Part shown: positions 11,901 through 26,491 of the stretch, piece after piece | Numbering within the stretch: the first letter of the stretch is position 1 | Layout of the letters: every line of letters starts with the position of its first letter | From: Atherix ibis | Taxonomy: Eukaryota; Arthropoda; Insecta; Diptera; Athericidae | DNA: 64,000 bases | Assembly: GCA_958298945.1 (NCBI GenBank) | Contig: OY282607.1 | Coordinates: forward strand, 77,678,868 to 77,742,867 | Reading direction: 5' to 3' | Program-made: the position numbers and the translations under genes | The notes under the pieces: model-generated | What the model saw: only the letters and a program-made list of their open reading frames with translations | What the model was told of the DNA's origin: nothing | Databases searched by the model: none

Positions 11901-14900
11901 TTGTTTGTTTACATTTGAAATTGATATCGAAATAAGGTAAATGAATACATAATTTTGTATTAATTAAAATGATTAATAAATTATTAATCATCTTAATTAA
12001 TAATGGTCTAATTTCCCTAAATGGAAAACTCATTGAAACAGTGACAAAACACGAGCTGTTTCTGCTGGTCAGCGGAACGGATAACATTTCTTTACTCGTT
12101 ACAATTGTGTTTTTGAATCGTCGAGATTCTTGGCCACATTTAATACTTGAATTTTCTATCATAAACATATTTTTTTTAAGTTTTTCTCAAAAAAAGATTT
12201 CATTTTTTTCATACAAGAAAATAGTCTAAATAGGAAATATGTATATAGGCATCTAAAAAAAATATAATGAGGAATTTTGTCAAATTAAATAATTTAATAT
12301 AAAAAAAGTGTTTACATTCAATGCCTTCACCTAAGTTAGCCGATCGATACTATTAATAGTAATACATTTTGACTCTGTGTTTTTATTTTAATTTTAATGT
12401 GTTATGTATGTATGTATATGTGTATGTATGTATGTATACATATGAACATAAATAATTTTTTTATTAAATTCTAAAATTTACACCAAACAATATAAATACC
12501 ATATCATATTATATGAATGGTTTTTATTCAAATTTATTATGTATGTATATATTAAATTAAGCTATAAAAAACACACTTACAGTATTCATCCATTTAAATA
12601 TAAATAACAATTTTTCTTTATTTGAATTTATTAAATTTTTATATTTTTCTTTATAACTTATACATTTTGTTTTCGTTTCGAATTAATTTTTTTTTTACAA
12701 TTTTCATCTGTGTATTTGTATGTATGTATATATGTATATTTTTATTCATTAAATTTTTAAATATATTTGTATATATGTATGTATATGTAAATTTTCATTA
12801 AGAATTTATTTGATTCATTTTGAAATTTTACCTTTCATATATTAATTAAATTTTGTTTTTATATTTAATTTTTAATGTGAAACACTTAAAGGCAATATAG
12901 TCACCATAGAGAAATCTATCTTAAAATTTAAAGTGTATACAATTCTTTAATTTATTTTAATTTTAAGTAATATCTTCATATAATTTACATAAGTAAACAG
13001 TTTTTAATTATTATTTCATTTTATTTGCATTAGTTTTGAAATATTTCTTTTGCATTTAATTTATTGTAAAAACAATTTATTTTTTTGATTTACATGTTCA
13101 TTTGTGTCGATAAATTTTGGTTTTTAGTATTTTTTTTTAGAAAATATAATAAAAAATGCATAAATTATTTGAATGCTGTAGAAATTTTCAAATAAAACTT
13201 CCGAAGATTTTATTAATCTCGAATAGTATGTAATTTGTTTGTTTGTTGAAAAAATAGTTTTTAATTCAAAAAAAAAACTATGAAAATATTTTTTATTAAA
13301 AATTTATATGTGCTATTTTGGTAGGTCTTTATAATTATCAAAAGTGATTTCAACGAAAAATTCTCTTTCATTTTTGGTCATTATTTACTAAAATTGATTT
13401 AAGAATTAATTTTTGTATCCTTTTCAGAATAGTTTTTATTTTTATTTAGTGTAAATTCTTCCGAAATATATAATTGGAAAATATAGTATATATTTATTTA
13501 TTTATTTATATTCTATTATGATCATAAATTGTAAAGAAGAAATAGTATAATATGATTATTTCTTTAAAAAAAATGGATATGGCTTAAAATTTTTGTTAAT
13601 ATTTTGATTATAATATTAAAATATTCGAAATATTTCATCTTTTTCATGCAATTCATATATACATAATTCCTTTTTAATATGTATTTATTTTTGTTTTATT
13701 TATTTTTTGTTTGTTTGTTATGAATAAAGTTTATTTCTTGAGTTTTGGTCCCAAATATTTTTTTTAAGGAGTATACAATTTAATTTAATTTATTTTTAGT
13801 TCAATTTCCTATTTCTTTTTTTTTTTATCAATATATTTTTTTTTTGTAATCATATTAATTAAAATATATAAAAACAATATTCTTTACTAATCATTTTACA
13901 AAAAAATATGCGTTTAATAATTATAACTGAGAGAAATTTTATTAATGCATTGAATAAATATTATTTTTGAATTTGAAATATATTGTTTGTTTGTACAAAG
14001 TATATTATATGTAGGTATAATCTTTCAAATATTTAATTCTAAATATAAAAAAATTAATAAAATCATTTTTCTATATGATATATTTCTGAAATAAATTTTG
14101 CTACAAATTTATATCATATGTTATGAAGTTTTTTTACGTATACATTAAAATATAATAACTTTGCTTGTAATTATAATTGAATATATTTTTGAACCCATTC
14201 GGTGGTTATCTTTCATGATGGTTTATTTGTTTCAATTTATATAATAAAATAAAATAAGCTTTGAATATATTCATAAATAAAATAAAAATATCTACTTAAG
14301 TAAAATTTATATTATAATTAAATTTTGTTTATAAATGTCTAAAAAGCATTGAAAATATAATTATAGGTTATCAAATATTATAATGTTATTCAGTCTTTTC
14401 ATTTATTTTTTTATAGTTTAATAGTATTTTTATTCATTTTTTTATTATTATTTAATTACATTTTTTCTTATTACGTATAACATAAACATAAATAAAAAGG
14501 AATATTTTTTTTTACCGAAATAAATATACATTTTGTCAAACTATAATATTATTATTTTACTTTAAAAATTGTATTTTAAAGATTCTATTTTTTTAGTAAA
14601 TTTATTAAGTTAAACATTCAAAATATAATATATGTGTACACATGCATGGTATTTGAGATGTATTTAAATGCTTGAATATTTTACTTTTATCTATGTATAA
14701 ACGTTTGCATGTGTTTCGTTAAATATATTTACATATATTAACTATTTTTTTTAAAATAAAAAATCATTATTTTATGCAGAATACGGTTATGAGTATTATT
14801 ATGTATGCTTTGAATGCCCAAACTTGTATTATTCATATTTATTTAACGGAATTCCATTTATAAGAATTTTTTAATATATACTCTAATTTTATTTTAGAAA

Positions 14901-15255
14901 TAGAAATCGAATTATACACGTGAAATATTATTAAAAATATAGTCTTATTCAATTTTGTGGAAAATACTATTGAAAAAAACCACAAATAACATTTAATTAT
15001 TATTTCTTATATTGTATATTTCTAAATTTAGTAAAAATTTATTTAATTTTTTTTTAATAAAGAAAAAATATTAATTTAAAGAAGTTCGACTTTTACATGC
15101 AATTGGTATAAATATTAATTTGATTGGACAGCAATGAAATTTGGATTTATCAAATCAAATGCAGCTGTATCAAAACGTCCATTTAAAATGCATCAAAAAT
15201 ATTTATAGATCGAGCCACGTGCTAGTTTACAGTTAGCCTTTAGACGGTGATAAAT

Positions 15256-15287
15256 TTTTGGCAACGCGTGCATACGCTTTGCCAAAA
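15256..15287. repeat. Tight hairpin (14 bp stem, 4 base loop)
   Basis: TTTTGGCAACGCGT at 15256-15269 faces ACGCTTTGCCAAAA at 15274-15287 with one mismatch and a GCAT loop. It sits in a small GC-richer island (about 15110-15330) inside very AT-rich DNA. Too short to be a typical pre-miRNA; could be a transposon-end remnant or a factor-binding palindrome. Confidence 0.55.
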
Positions 15288-16559
15288 TAATCTATGTGTA
15301 TTACCAAAATGTCGGAAAGGGTGTAATTTTCCAAAAATAAAAAAATTTAATAATAATTCGATTTCCATTCACTCAATTTATGCTTGTACTTTTTACTAAC
15401 TCTACTAATATGTAATTAAATTGTATAAATTGTAAGAAATACATATTTTATTATAATTTTGTTTGAATTTTTTTATTTGATTCTTTGTAAATTATGTATG
15501 CATATCTTCCATATAGTTATAATATTGTTGGTTATATCTTGAATAATATTGTAGAAGTTTTGGTTTGCTTATTTTAATATATTTAATGTATTTAATTTGT
15601 ACACATTTATTTATAAACTTAAATATAAATATGACCGTTCTATTGTTTTGTTTTTGATATATTTTTCGATTATTCGAAAATTGGTTGATTATAAAATAAA
15701 AACCATTTAAAGAAAAATTTGTCGCAATATAATTGTTTTCTTTTATGAACATTTTAGTAATATTTTTTATATTTTTTGTAGTTGTTAAATATAAAATAGT
15801 TGTTTTAATTGTCTTAAATAAATTTTCTAAAATTGTTTTTTTTTTTAAATTTTTCTTTATAAACTAATGCACTTCTTCAATAATGTCATTATTTTTTGTA
15901 GATTTTCAAAGAAATATAATTGAATAAAAATTATATTTCTTATACGCAAAGATAATATGTAGAAGAATCGATTTTCTATATAGAAGAGAGAATAAGTGTT
16001 TATAAAAGATTTCTAGGAAAAAATGCAGATTCAATTAATTTAAATATTAGAATTTTAGTTTTTAATTTAATTTTTTTTTTTACTAACTGACAATATTGAA
16101 AAGTTTTAATAAGTTGCAGAGATGCCCAATATTTTTTAAAGTACCTTTTATTTCCATATATTATAACCAAGAAAGATATTGTTATAAGACTGCCGTTATT
16201 CCTTTATAATATCCTAACGTTTTTCGTTGATTATCCTTTAAAAAAAGACTTTTTTTTGTAGCTATTTAGTCCCCAAAGGTTTCAGTTTCTAATTTATTAA
16301 ATTTACTATTCTTCAGAAGTTTTAGATAGAAAGTAATTTTAAGGTTTCATATTTTTTGATACACGTCTCTATTATCTAATATAATATTCTTGTGTAATTA
16401 ATTGTAAGCAAAAATAATACAAACAACGTATAAAAATGGACAATAATAAAAAAAAAATAAAAATAAAATAAAAACAAAAATTAATTTATTTTGCAATGAT
16501 ATAATTTGTTTTATTTTTTATTTAATCCAGATTACAAGATTTTAAATTAATTTAAAATA

Positions 16560-16640
16560 ATAATTAATAATAATAATAATAGTAATTATAATAATATTAA
16601 TAATGTATAAAAATGATAATAATAGTAATAATAATGTTAA
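16560..16640. repeat. AAT/TAA trinucleotide repeat
   Basis: Imperfect (AAT)n with occasional G or T interruptions. Similar arrays occur at 23190-23240 and 27115-27220. Confidence 0.7.
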
Positions 16641-19600
16641 TAGTATAGCCATAATAATTATCTAAAAACTAAACAATTTTATTGAACATAAAACATGTGT
16701 TTTCTTATTTGTGTTAAACTACACGTATATCAATTAATAGTTGTATATAGATAAAAATATTTTTAAAAATAAATTAAACAATGTGTGTATATTAATAATA
16801 ATTTTCTTAACTTGTACTTCTACATGCCTGATTTATATTTAATTCTACATTTTATTTCTCCTTTTGCCTTTTTCAAGAAAAAATTTATTATATATGTATT
16901 CATATAATTAAAACCTTAAACCTTTTACTCGTATTAATGGAATTTGCTTACTTTTTTCTGCTATATTTTTTCAAATTTTTTTATTCGTTCCTTAAATTGA
17001 TTATCAAAATATTATATGGTATATAAATTCTGTTCGTTTGTAATGATAGATTAATCAACAAAAAATAAATAAATAGGAAAAACTTTTTAAGTAAATATTT
17101 TTATAAATAATAAATTAATTATTTTGAATTAGTTATAATAAAAAAAGAAAAACAAATAATTTTATATAAACGGAGAAATTATTTTAAATAAAATCAGCAA
17201 TCTTATAAATAAGAAATGTATAAAAGTAAAATGTTTTGCATAAAAAACATTCTCATCCAATTTGTACCACTTCTTATTATTTGTTGTTTTTTTGTTGTTG
17301 TTGTATAGACTTATTTGGCTATACTTTCTTGTAAATATACAATAAAAACATAATAATTAATTTCAAAATCAATGTTTTAATTATAATAAAATGGTCGGGG
17401 TATTCGTCCTTTTGCTTTTAAAAAATATCTATTATTTTTTGTTTATATTTTCTTAAACAATATTTTTATTTAATAAAATTTATATATGTATGTATATTCT
17501 AATAATTTTTAACATTAGTCAAAAAATTACATAATAAAAAATTTCTTTTTCGACGAAAATGGATATGTATTTTATTAATATTTTTATCAAAATGAGAATT
17601 TTTTTATAAGCTTATAACAAATGATAAAGAATTTATAAAAACGAAAAAAAAAATTATAAATACAAATAATCTTAGTAATAATATTATAATTATAAAATTA
17701 TGAATTTAAATAGGAATATTTTTTAAATAATTCTTATTAATTATCAAATATAATTTTTAACATTATTATATATAGTTTGTTTATATAAAAATGTTTTTTT
17801 TTTTATTATAATAAAAACTGCTAATAACAATATTTGATTTTTAAATTAACAAAAATAAAAACAAATATGTTTACTTAAATTTCTTTTGTTTTATCTCGAA
17901 ATATATATAAATATAAACAAAAAAAAATTAATAACTTTAAAATTAAAATACTTTTAATCTATAATTTTATTCATTTTGTTATAAATATTTGACTTAATTG
18001 AAATACACTAAATATATTGTAAAAAATATTATGATAAATTTATTTAATTTAACTTTTTAACTTTTAATATCTTAATTGAATTTTTTATATTATTTGTTCG
18101 GACATATTTGGCGGACAAAACTTTATATCTGGCCTTTTACTTAAAATGTATATATTTTTTGTAATTTTTTTTTCTTATATAACAAGTCTAATTTAATAAA
18201 ATTAATAATAAAAATATTTATTTGAATTCGTTTAGATTATTGCTTTGTTACTTATTCAAATAAACAATAATTAAAATAATTTAAAAAAAAACAGATATTT
18301 CTCTTTAAGAACCTACAGCCTCAATTAATATGAATGGGGATTTTTGTTCGATTTTCTCTTTCTAATTATTTAATATAGAATTTTTAAATAAATTTATTGT
18401 ATATATATTTATTGTTAATACAGCCAATAATATATATGTGTGAATGAAAATACATATTTTTAGAGTATAAAAAATAAATGTATAAACATAATAAATTATA
18501 AAGTTTACGTGTATACCAGTTTGATAGGGATTATTAACTACAAACTTCATTCAAGTCCATAAGTTTATTTTTTTAAAGAAAACAAATATTTTGCGACAAT
18601 TTTCTTCACTATTTTATATGTATGCATGTGGGATATATAATATTAATATCTGCTATTTGGAAGATGGTATTATTGGGATTTTTTTAAAACTTGAATTGTC
18701 CCTAAACAATGTTTTATTTATTTCATTTCTATGCTTTATTTTGTTCTTTTCCAGTATTGGTAGAAAAAATGGCGTTACCAAATTATCTCCAAGTTATGGT
18801 GTTCAATATATTTAATTGAACACACACCTATACAAATATTGTGGTGATTATTAGGAAAATCATTATTGAAAATTATTTTTTATATATATATTATAAATGA
18901 CGTGATAATTAATTAATTAATATATATTAAAACCAATTAATATCAAATTAATTAATGCCTTTTAATTCGATAATCCAATGCAAAATTATTTTTAATAATA
19001 CAAAATAAATACTAAACAGAAAAATATGATTTTTAAGTGCATTTTAATAAAAGAATATCAGTATATGTTGCTTGAATTTCATAAAATTACGAGTATAAAC
19101 AGTTGCATATCGGAACTGAATTTTTAAATCTTTAAACAAATAAAATCAGATCAATTTGAGTTTCAATGTACTTGGGGATATTGGCAAAAAATCGTATTTT
19201 TTTGTTCATTTCTTAATAAATATTAATTTTAATTTAATCACCTACAATATATTTTATATTATGAACTTGGAGTTTTTCTTTTTAATGTATTCTAAGTAAA
19301 TATTATTTGAGTAAAGTTTTCATAGTTTTTAAGTCTTTCCTTTACTTGGCTTATTTTCATGTTACGCAAGAGTTCTTTTTTCCGTCTTGTTTATTTATTT
19401 TCACTTTTGCTTATTTCAGTTATTTAAATTTAATTATGCAAAATATATTTTAGCAATTATACGATATAAAAGAAAATTGGTTGTTCTTTATGCAGTAATA
19501 CTATTGATGAGAACAGAAAATATTTTTGGAAAAATGGTATACATTTTATTTTTATTATGTATGTATATTGTTATTGTATATTCTTTAAACCGAATTATTT

Positions 19601-20189
19601 ATCTGATTTTATACATTGAATATAATTATAATTATATTTTGATTAATTTAGTTACTACTAGTTATTATCATTTTTACAAAATAATTTCAAAGTATTTTAT
19701 TCTTTCTATATTTCTACGTCAATCTGCTGTTATCTTTGATAATATTTTTATGTTCTGTTTCAAATGTTTACAATTCTATTTCTTTTTTTAAAGGAAATTT
19801 TGCATTCGTTTTCTTTGTATAAGTATACAATAACTATTTTATAAATAAAAATTGAAAAAAAATTACGATTGATTTGAATATTGATTAATTTGATTATTTG
19901 ATTTTAATGTAAACATAACTTTAGTAATTCTTTGCTCTTTTAAAATTGCAGCAAGTATAACAGTGAATTGCAATTTAATGTTATTGTATTTAGAATTAAA
20001 TTGATTACCAGCTTTTATTTATGGATAGTAAATTAACTGTATTAGATATATTTATGTAGTAAAATAATGCAATATTTTATTGGTAAAATTGAGCGATCCC
20101 CCAATTTTATCATATATATGTACATACTTATATAAAATGTTGGTTGAGAAATGCCCAAAGATACTTATAAAAAATTGTTTGGTTTATTG

Positions 20190-20191
20190 TT

Positions 20192-20214
<23 letters not shown>
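20190..20214. repeat. 25-base T homopolymer
   Basis: Uninterrupted T run (A on the E93 sense strand), the longest homopolymer I noticed in the window. Length may be unreliable in an assembly. Confidence 0.8.
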
Positions 20215-20223
<9 letters not shown>

Positions 20224-23200
20224 TATTTATTCATAATTTTTTGTTTGTAATATTAACTTTCAATTTTATTTAATAATACTAGTGAATTAATGGATAAAGT
20301 GAAGAAAAAAACACTTTCTACTATTTGTTGCTATTTTATTATTTCAAATATTCAATATACGTATCTCAATAGAGAGATTTTTTTTATAAAAACAACAGAG
20401 GAGCAGAGAAGCATTTCTTTTTAATTATTTATTTTTCGTTAATGATAATTATATTTTTGTAATCTATTGTAAATATTTTGTGTGTATGTGTTTAAAATTC
20501 AAATAATTATGTTAAAATTGTGAAACAGCATAATTGCAATTGTATTTTTATATTCATACATCCTTATTTATTTTAATTATTTATTAGTTTAAATTTACAT
20601 CTGCAATTTTAAGTATGTTTAGTTAAGTTTTTTTTTTTGTATCAGCGTTTGTTTAATGAAAAATAAAAATATTCGTGTAATTTAAACAATTGTTACATGT
20701 ACATCGGATTTAATTTGGTTAATTTTTTTTCAATATAATATTTGTATTTACTTTTAATGAAAAACTTTTAAAAAATTTAGTATTTTGGAAAATACACATT
20801 CTAAATTTTATAAATTATAAAATTACACACAACTTCATACGTTTCAAATTATAGATATAACAATTCGGTTTTAATATCGTTTCATGTGATGTTTGCATTT
20901 TCATGTGATGTTTTCATAAAAATAATTTTCCTTTTATTCTATAATTTTTTTATTAAAAATTATTGTAAATCTAAAGAATATAAATATCTGCACTCTAGTC
21001 TAGTGAGTATAGTATTTTTGTATAGCAGCGTAATAAAACATATTTATTTATATGTGATGTTTTAATCGATTTAAAATATTTTTCAAGAAATTTTTGACTA
21101 TTAAAAGTTTTATTTATTCAATATATATATATATTTTTAAATATATTTTTTTATTTTGTTAATAATTTATTAAACTTTTTGTTGAAAATTTCTATTTGAG
21201 TATGTAAATTTTTTGTTCGAAAACTCTGACTATGAATTATGAATCTGAACTTTCAACAAAATAATTCTTGAAAACAAATAAATAAATGTTGTAAGACCGC
21301 AGTAAATGAAATATTGAAAATACTCGCACTTTCGATAAACCAGCTAAAATATTCTGACACATATTTCAGAAGAAAAATAATTTAACCGTTTCCAATTCAA
21401 ATAGAAAATATTATTTTTAAATCGATTGAAAAATTAATTAGCATAATTTAAATGTATATTATTTTTTTAACATCCTACTCTAATTGTTATTATTTCGTTT
21501 AACAAGTTATGTGCAATCATTTTTTCTATCAAATGTTAATTTATCAAATAGGAAAAAAATACTGCAATTCGTTGCTATAGTTAATTTTCAAAAAGTTACC
21601 AATTAGTCGTACTTTTTTAAGATATTCACCAAAATTTTTTAAAGCATCAAAAGAAAAAAATTAATTAACACCATTTCTATTAAATAATTATAATAATCAA
21701 AAAAAAATTCGTAATATGTCATTCTGGATTTTAAGAACAATTTCAATTAATTACGTTTATATACAATATATGTATGCATGTATGTATATAACATTATTTA
21801 TTTAATGTATACACTTTTAATTCACTGTTATTTTTTCATCATCATATAATTGTCATATTTTTTTCTTTTAAATCTTAATTTAAATTTATTTATATTTTAT
21901 ATTTATATATGTATTGTATATTGGTAATAATCATTAAGCAATCAGATATTGTACTATTGCAGATTAACAAAATCAAATAAACTAAGCAAATAAAGTTATT
22001 CTGTTTTTATAAATTTTTGTTTTTCTTTTATTGTATTTATTAAATTGGTATTTTTAAATATTACTAGTAGTACTAAGTAGCTGTAGCAATAGAAATATTT
22101 ATTAATTAAATTCTATATTTATTTCATGCAATATATTTTGTTTTGTTATTGTGTTTTTTTTTTTATAATGTTTTTGTATTTATTTTGTTGGTTTCCTTGT
22201 TAATTCATTCCTTAATTATTTTATAATTATTTTGTATATGTAAAAGTTTGTAATTCGCAATGTATATGCGTATGTATGTGTGTATGTATAAAAGTTTTGT
22301 TTAAAAGATAAACTTAAATTATAACAGAAATTAAAATTAAGAAAAAAAACAAAATTATAATTAATAATATTAATTAAAATCGTATGATAATTATTATAAA
22401 AAGAAATAACATAATTGAATTGCAAATAGAAGAAAATAATTACCGATTCTTGTTTATCAACGAAAAGTATAAATTCTAAATAAAAAATTTCATTAAAAAA
22501 AAATTATATTGGTTTTGTCATAAAAAAGGATAATCATTTTATTTATTTTATAAAAATATGAAATTTTCTATTAATTTTGTCCATTATTTTAAGGTAGAAA
22601 TGCAATTTGAATCAAACTTCAAGTTAAATAATAATCAGAAATGTTCAAAATCCAAAAAAAAAATAATAACAAATTTCAATTAACTGTTATTTAATGAAAA
22701 ATTTATAAAATATTTATTGCGAAATATTTGGATTTTCAAATTTCATATTGAACTATTTGAAAAATGTTACATATTATTTTATTATAAATTTAGAAATTTA
22801 TTTAACACACGAGTAGATCAATATTTTGTTTATTCTTTTTTTTTAACCATGAAAAGTTTTCAATAATTAACCCTAAAACTGGTCTCTAAGAATATCTAAG
22901 CTCGTGTACGTAATTAGACAAAAAATAATAGTTTTCTCCCTCTTATCGATTGATTCCATTTTTCAAAAAAAGGAATAAAATTAATACAATGACAACTTAA
23001 AAACATGACTCTGATTATGTTCTATATAATAAAATAGACAATTAAAACAATTCACAAAAATTAAATAAATCAACAAATCTGTAAAAAAAAAGAATTTTTT
23101 TTTTTAGTAAATACGTACATAAGTACACAATAGTTAAAAAAAAAGCAATATTGAATTAAATTGAAATTGTTAAAAAAAACTATTAATATTAATATTAATA

Positions 23201-23348
23201 ATAATAATCATCATAATAATAATAGTAATAATAATAAAATCTCTATTTGAATAAATATAAGTTGAAATATATATAAAAAAAAGAGTAACTTAAAACAAAA
23301 CAAGAAAAACAAAATCTGCTCTATTGTTTACTATTTAAATTTTTATAT

Positions 23349-23366
23349 GGTGTGTGTGTGTGTGTA
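23349..23366. repeat. GT dinucleotide repeat
   Basis: Short (GT)n, followed by TATATATG. Confidence 0.75.
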
Positions 23367-26300
23367 TATATGTGTAAGGGGTTGTATATGAGTTATGTGG
23401 TTATTATTAATGCTGTATATATATGTGTATATATTGATATAAATTTTCAGATATATTATTGTATATAAACTTAAATGAATATGGTTGGTTGCGGTATGTA
23501 TTATAACAATCGACTGTCGGCATAGATTAGTTAAGGGGGATTTGTAGTATGTAGTTGGCTATTGTATTTAATATAATATAATTTTTTATCTTCTGCATTT
23601 TCTGTTTTGCTTATGATTTACTGTCAATTTCTGTTTTGGTTTGGTTTGGTTTGTTTCATAAATGTATATTTTTTTTTAACTTCACTTGTTTCAGTAACGT
23701 GCTTGCATATGTATTGTACAAATGTATGAATGTGAGATAGATGCTGATTGATACATTATATGAATCGATCAGAATTTCCCTATCAATCAACCCTACATGT
23801 TGTATGAATTTTTTTTTAATACATTTTCTGAATATTGTTTCATTTTTTGTTATATTTTGTAGATCTTTTTTATGTATTTATGATTTTGTTTTTGATTTTT
23901 CATTATGTCTATTTCAATTTTTAAACTCGCCTATATTTAGTTTCACAAAAACACAAATGTATACTTTATCTATCGTATAGTAGACGTTGTACTTATTATA
24001 CTTTTGATAATACGGAGAGCATAGGTATACATTTGCATTGGATTTTTAAAAAATGTGTAAGAAAAAAGGAGCGAGTATGATGGTTTTTTCTCGATTTTCC
24101 TGATTTTCAATACGGCATTTGTCTATTTATGTCAATTTTTTATTTTTATGTAGTCTTACAATAATTTTTTTTTGTCAATTTGTGCATTTTCAAACTGTTT
24201 CCATATTTGCAATTTTTTTCCTTTAATTTTCCTTTATTATAGACAAAACTAGATTATTTTTTTGGTCTATATATTTGATCTTTTCTGATTCTTTTTTTTT
24301 TTTAAATTTAACATACTGTTATATTTTAACAGTACGAAATTTTAATTTTCTCTATGAATATATAACTATGCAGGTTTATTCAGATTCGTTCTTTTAAATT
24401 TTCGTATCTGTTAATTATTAATTTAACTGATTATATGTCCTTTTTCGCTAATTTTATATAAGTAGATTTATAATATTTTCGTTATAGGTTTTTTTTTTTG
24501 ATACACATTTGAGAAGTGTGTTTTAATTTGGAGCATGTGAATTTTGTCTAGTTTTTTTTTTGATGGAGTCTTTTCTTTAAACAAAACAAAATCGTTAATT
24601 TTTTCTCTTCCGTATATGTATATGTATAATGCACATATGTATGTTGTCTTCAATCGTATGAGAAATGTATAAGATAGCTTAAACCAATCAGTTATAATTA
24701 TTTTGAAAACAAAAATTAATATTACAATACGAACAAAAAATTGAGAGAAGCATACAAACTAAATTTCAATTTATTGTATGTAAATATAGAAATATTAAAT
24801 TGGAATGATTTGTTATAGTTCTGGTGACACATTTTAATCTTTATAATAAAAATCCGTACTCCTACTGTACTCTAGGCTTGTATCATATATTGGATTTGCA
24901 GAATTAGTTTTCACTATGTCACAATAAGTACAAATTGCTCAAAAGATACATATTTGTATGAAATCTAATTTTTTCGAAGTTTTTGTTCGATTTTTAAAAA
25001 AAATCTTGATACACGTGTATCTATATGTACTTATATAAATATAAATAACTATTGATAAACGTTTATGTTTTTAGAAAGGGGTAAACTTTTAATATCTGCA
25101 ATAACCGTAATACAAGAGGCAATGCAGTATCAAATATAGCAAACAATATACATACAGGTAAGTTTATAGTATGTAGATATTGTTTTATCCAGATGGAATG
25201 ATTTATTTTATTTATCTGAAATTTACTATCTTGATTGAATTTTTACAAAAACAATATGAATTCTTTTAAAATTTGTTTTGAATCTATACATGTATGTATA
25301 AAAATAAAAGAAAAAAATTTACTATTTACATAGATTGTATGTATTTTTACAGAAAATTTTAATCAAATATGAAAAGGAAACAGAATTCTACACGTATAAC
25401 AACTAAAAGTATTGTACTACAACAATTTATTTTAGAAATTTCTGAATATTATTGACGAAAAATATGTGATAGATATGTACGTGTAGGTACAAATATGATA
25501 AATTTTTTTGATCACGTAACCCAATTTATATATTTGTTTGGATAGTAAATAAAATCTTTATTTAGAATGCTTACATTACAATTAGGAAAATGTAGCTTTT
25601 CCCACTTTTTTAATCCAATATTGTAATAGTGTAGTTTCTCATAGATTAAGTCAACATACATACATATTAATAAAAAGGAACTTTGATCTTAAAAATAATA
25701 AAATAAATTATTTATTAATATTGCAATCATATCCAAAAGAAATGTATGTGACAAAAATTATTAAATCACATTGTTTATAAAGTACTCGTATTCATTTTTT
25801 TTTGAATATACTATTCATATAAAAACGATGTATTTCTAATTTGTTGGCAATTTTTATAAGAAACATTTTTTTTTGTCTATAAATATATTATTGCATAAAA
25901 TATTGAAAAAATTTAAGCCCTTCATAAAAAATTGCTTTTATTTTCAATTATTGAAATCAAGTTTTAATTTTTAATTTAATAATCTTGCTCATTTCGCAAT
26001 AATATATATAAAAATAATATTGTATTACTATTATTATTAAATAGTAGGATTAATAGAAATAATAATTGCAATCAAATATTAAAAAAAAAAAACAATAAAA
26101 AAAACTAACAATGTAAAGCTGTTTGATTTTTTAACTTCTGTCTTATTTTATGCACCAAAATGTAGTAAAATTATAAATATAGTAATTGAAAATTACATTT
26201 TATATAAGGAAATTATTAAAATATGAAGAGAAACCCCAAACAATATAATATATTAAATGAAATTTGTAAACAAAAAAATAATTCTTAATAGTATTAACAA

Positions 26301-26422
26301 GCTATACATGAACAATTTTGTTATGTCTCTTTCCCTCTATTTCACTTATCATGCCTTATCCGTTTTTCTTTTTATATTTAGAAATAAATAATTAAAAAAC
26401 CAATTGCACTATTAATCAACTA

Positions 26423-26427
<5 letters not shown>

Positions 26428-26486
<59 letters not shown>
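26428..26486. repeat. AT dinucleotide repeat, about 29 units
   Basis: Uninterrupted (AT)n of about 59 bases, self-complementary and likely to be length-variable. Confidence 0.85.

Positions 26487-26491
<5 letters not shown>

Noticed and set aside
19387..19791. 134-codon open frame in the AT-rich tract
   Set aside because: Composed of F, I, Y, L, K and N as expected from AT-rich noise, with no domain or homologous pattern; the same applies to 34815-35141.
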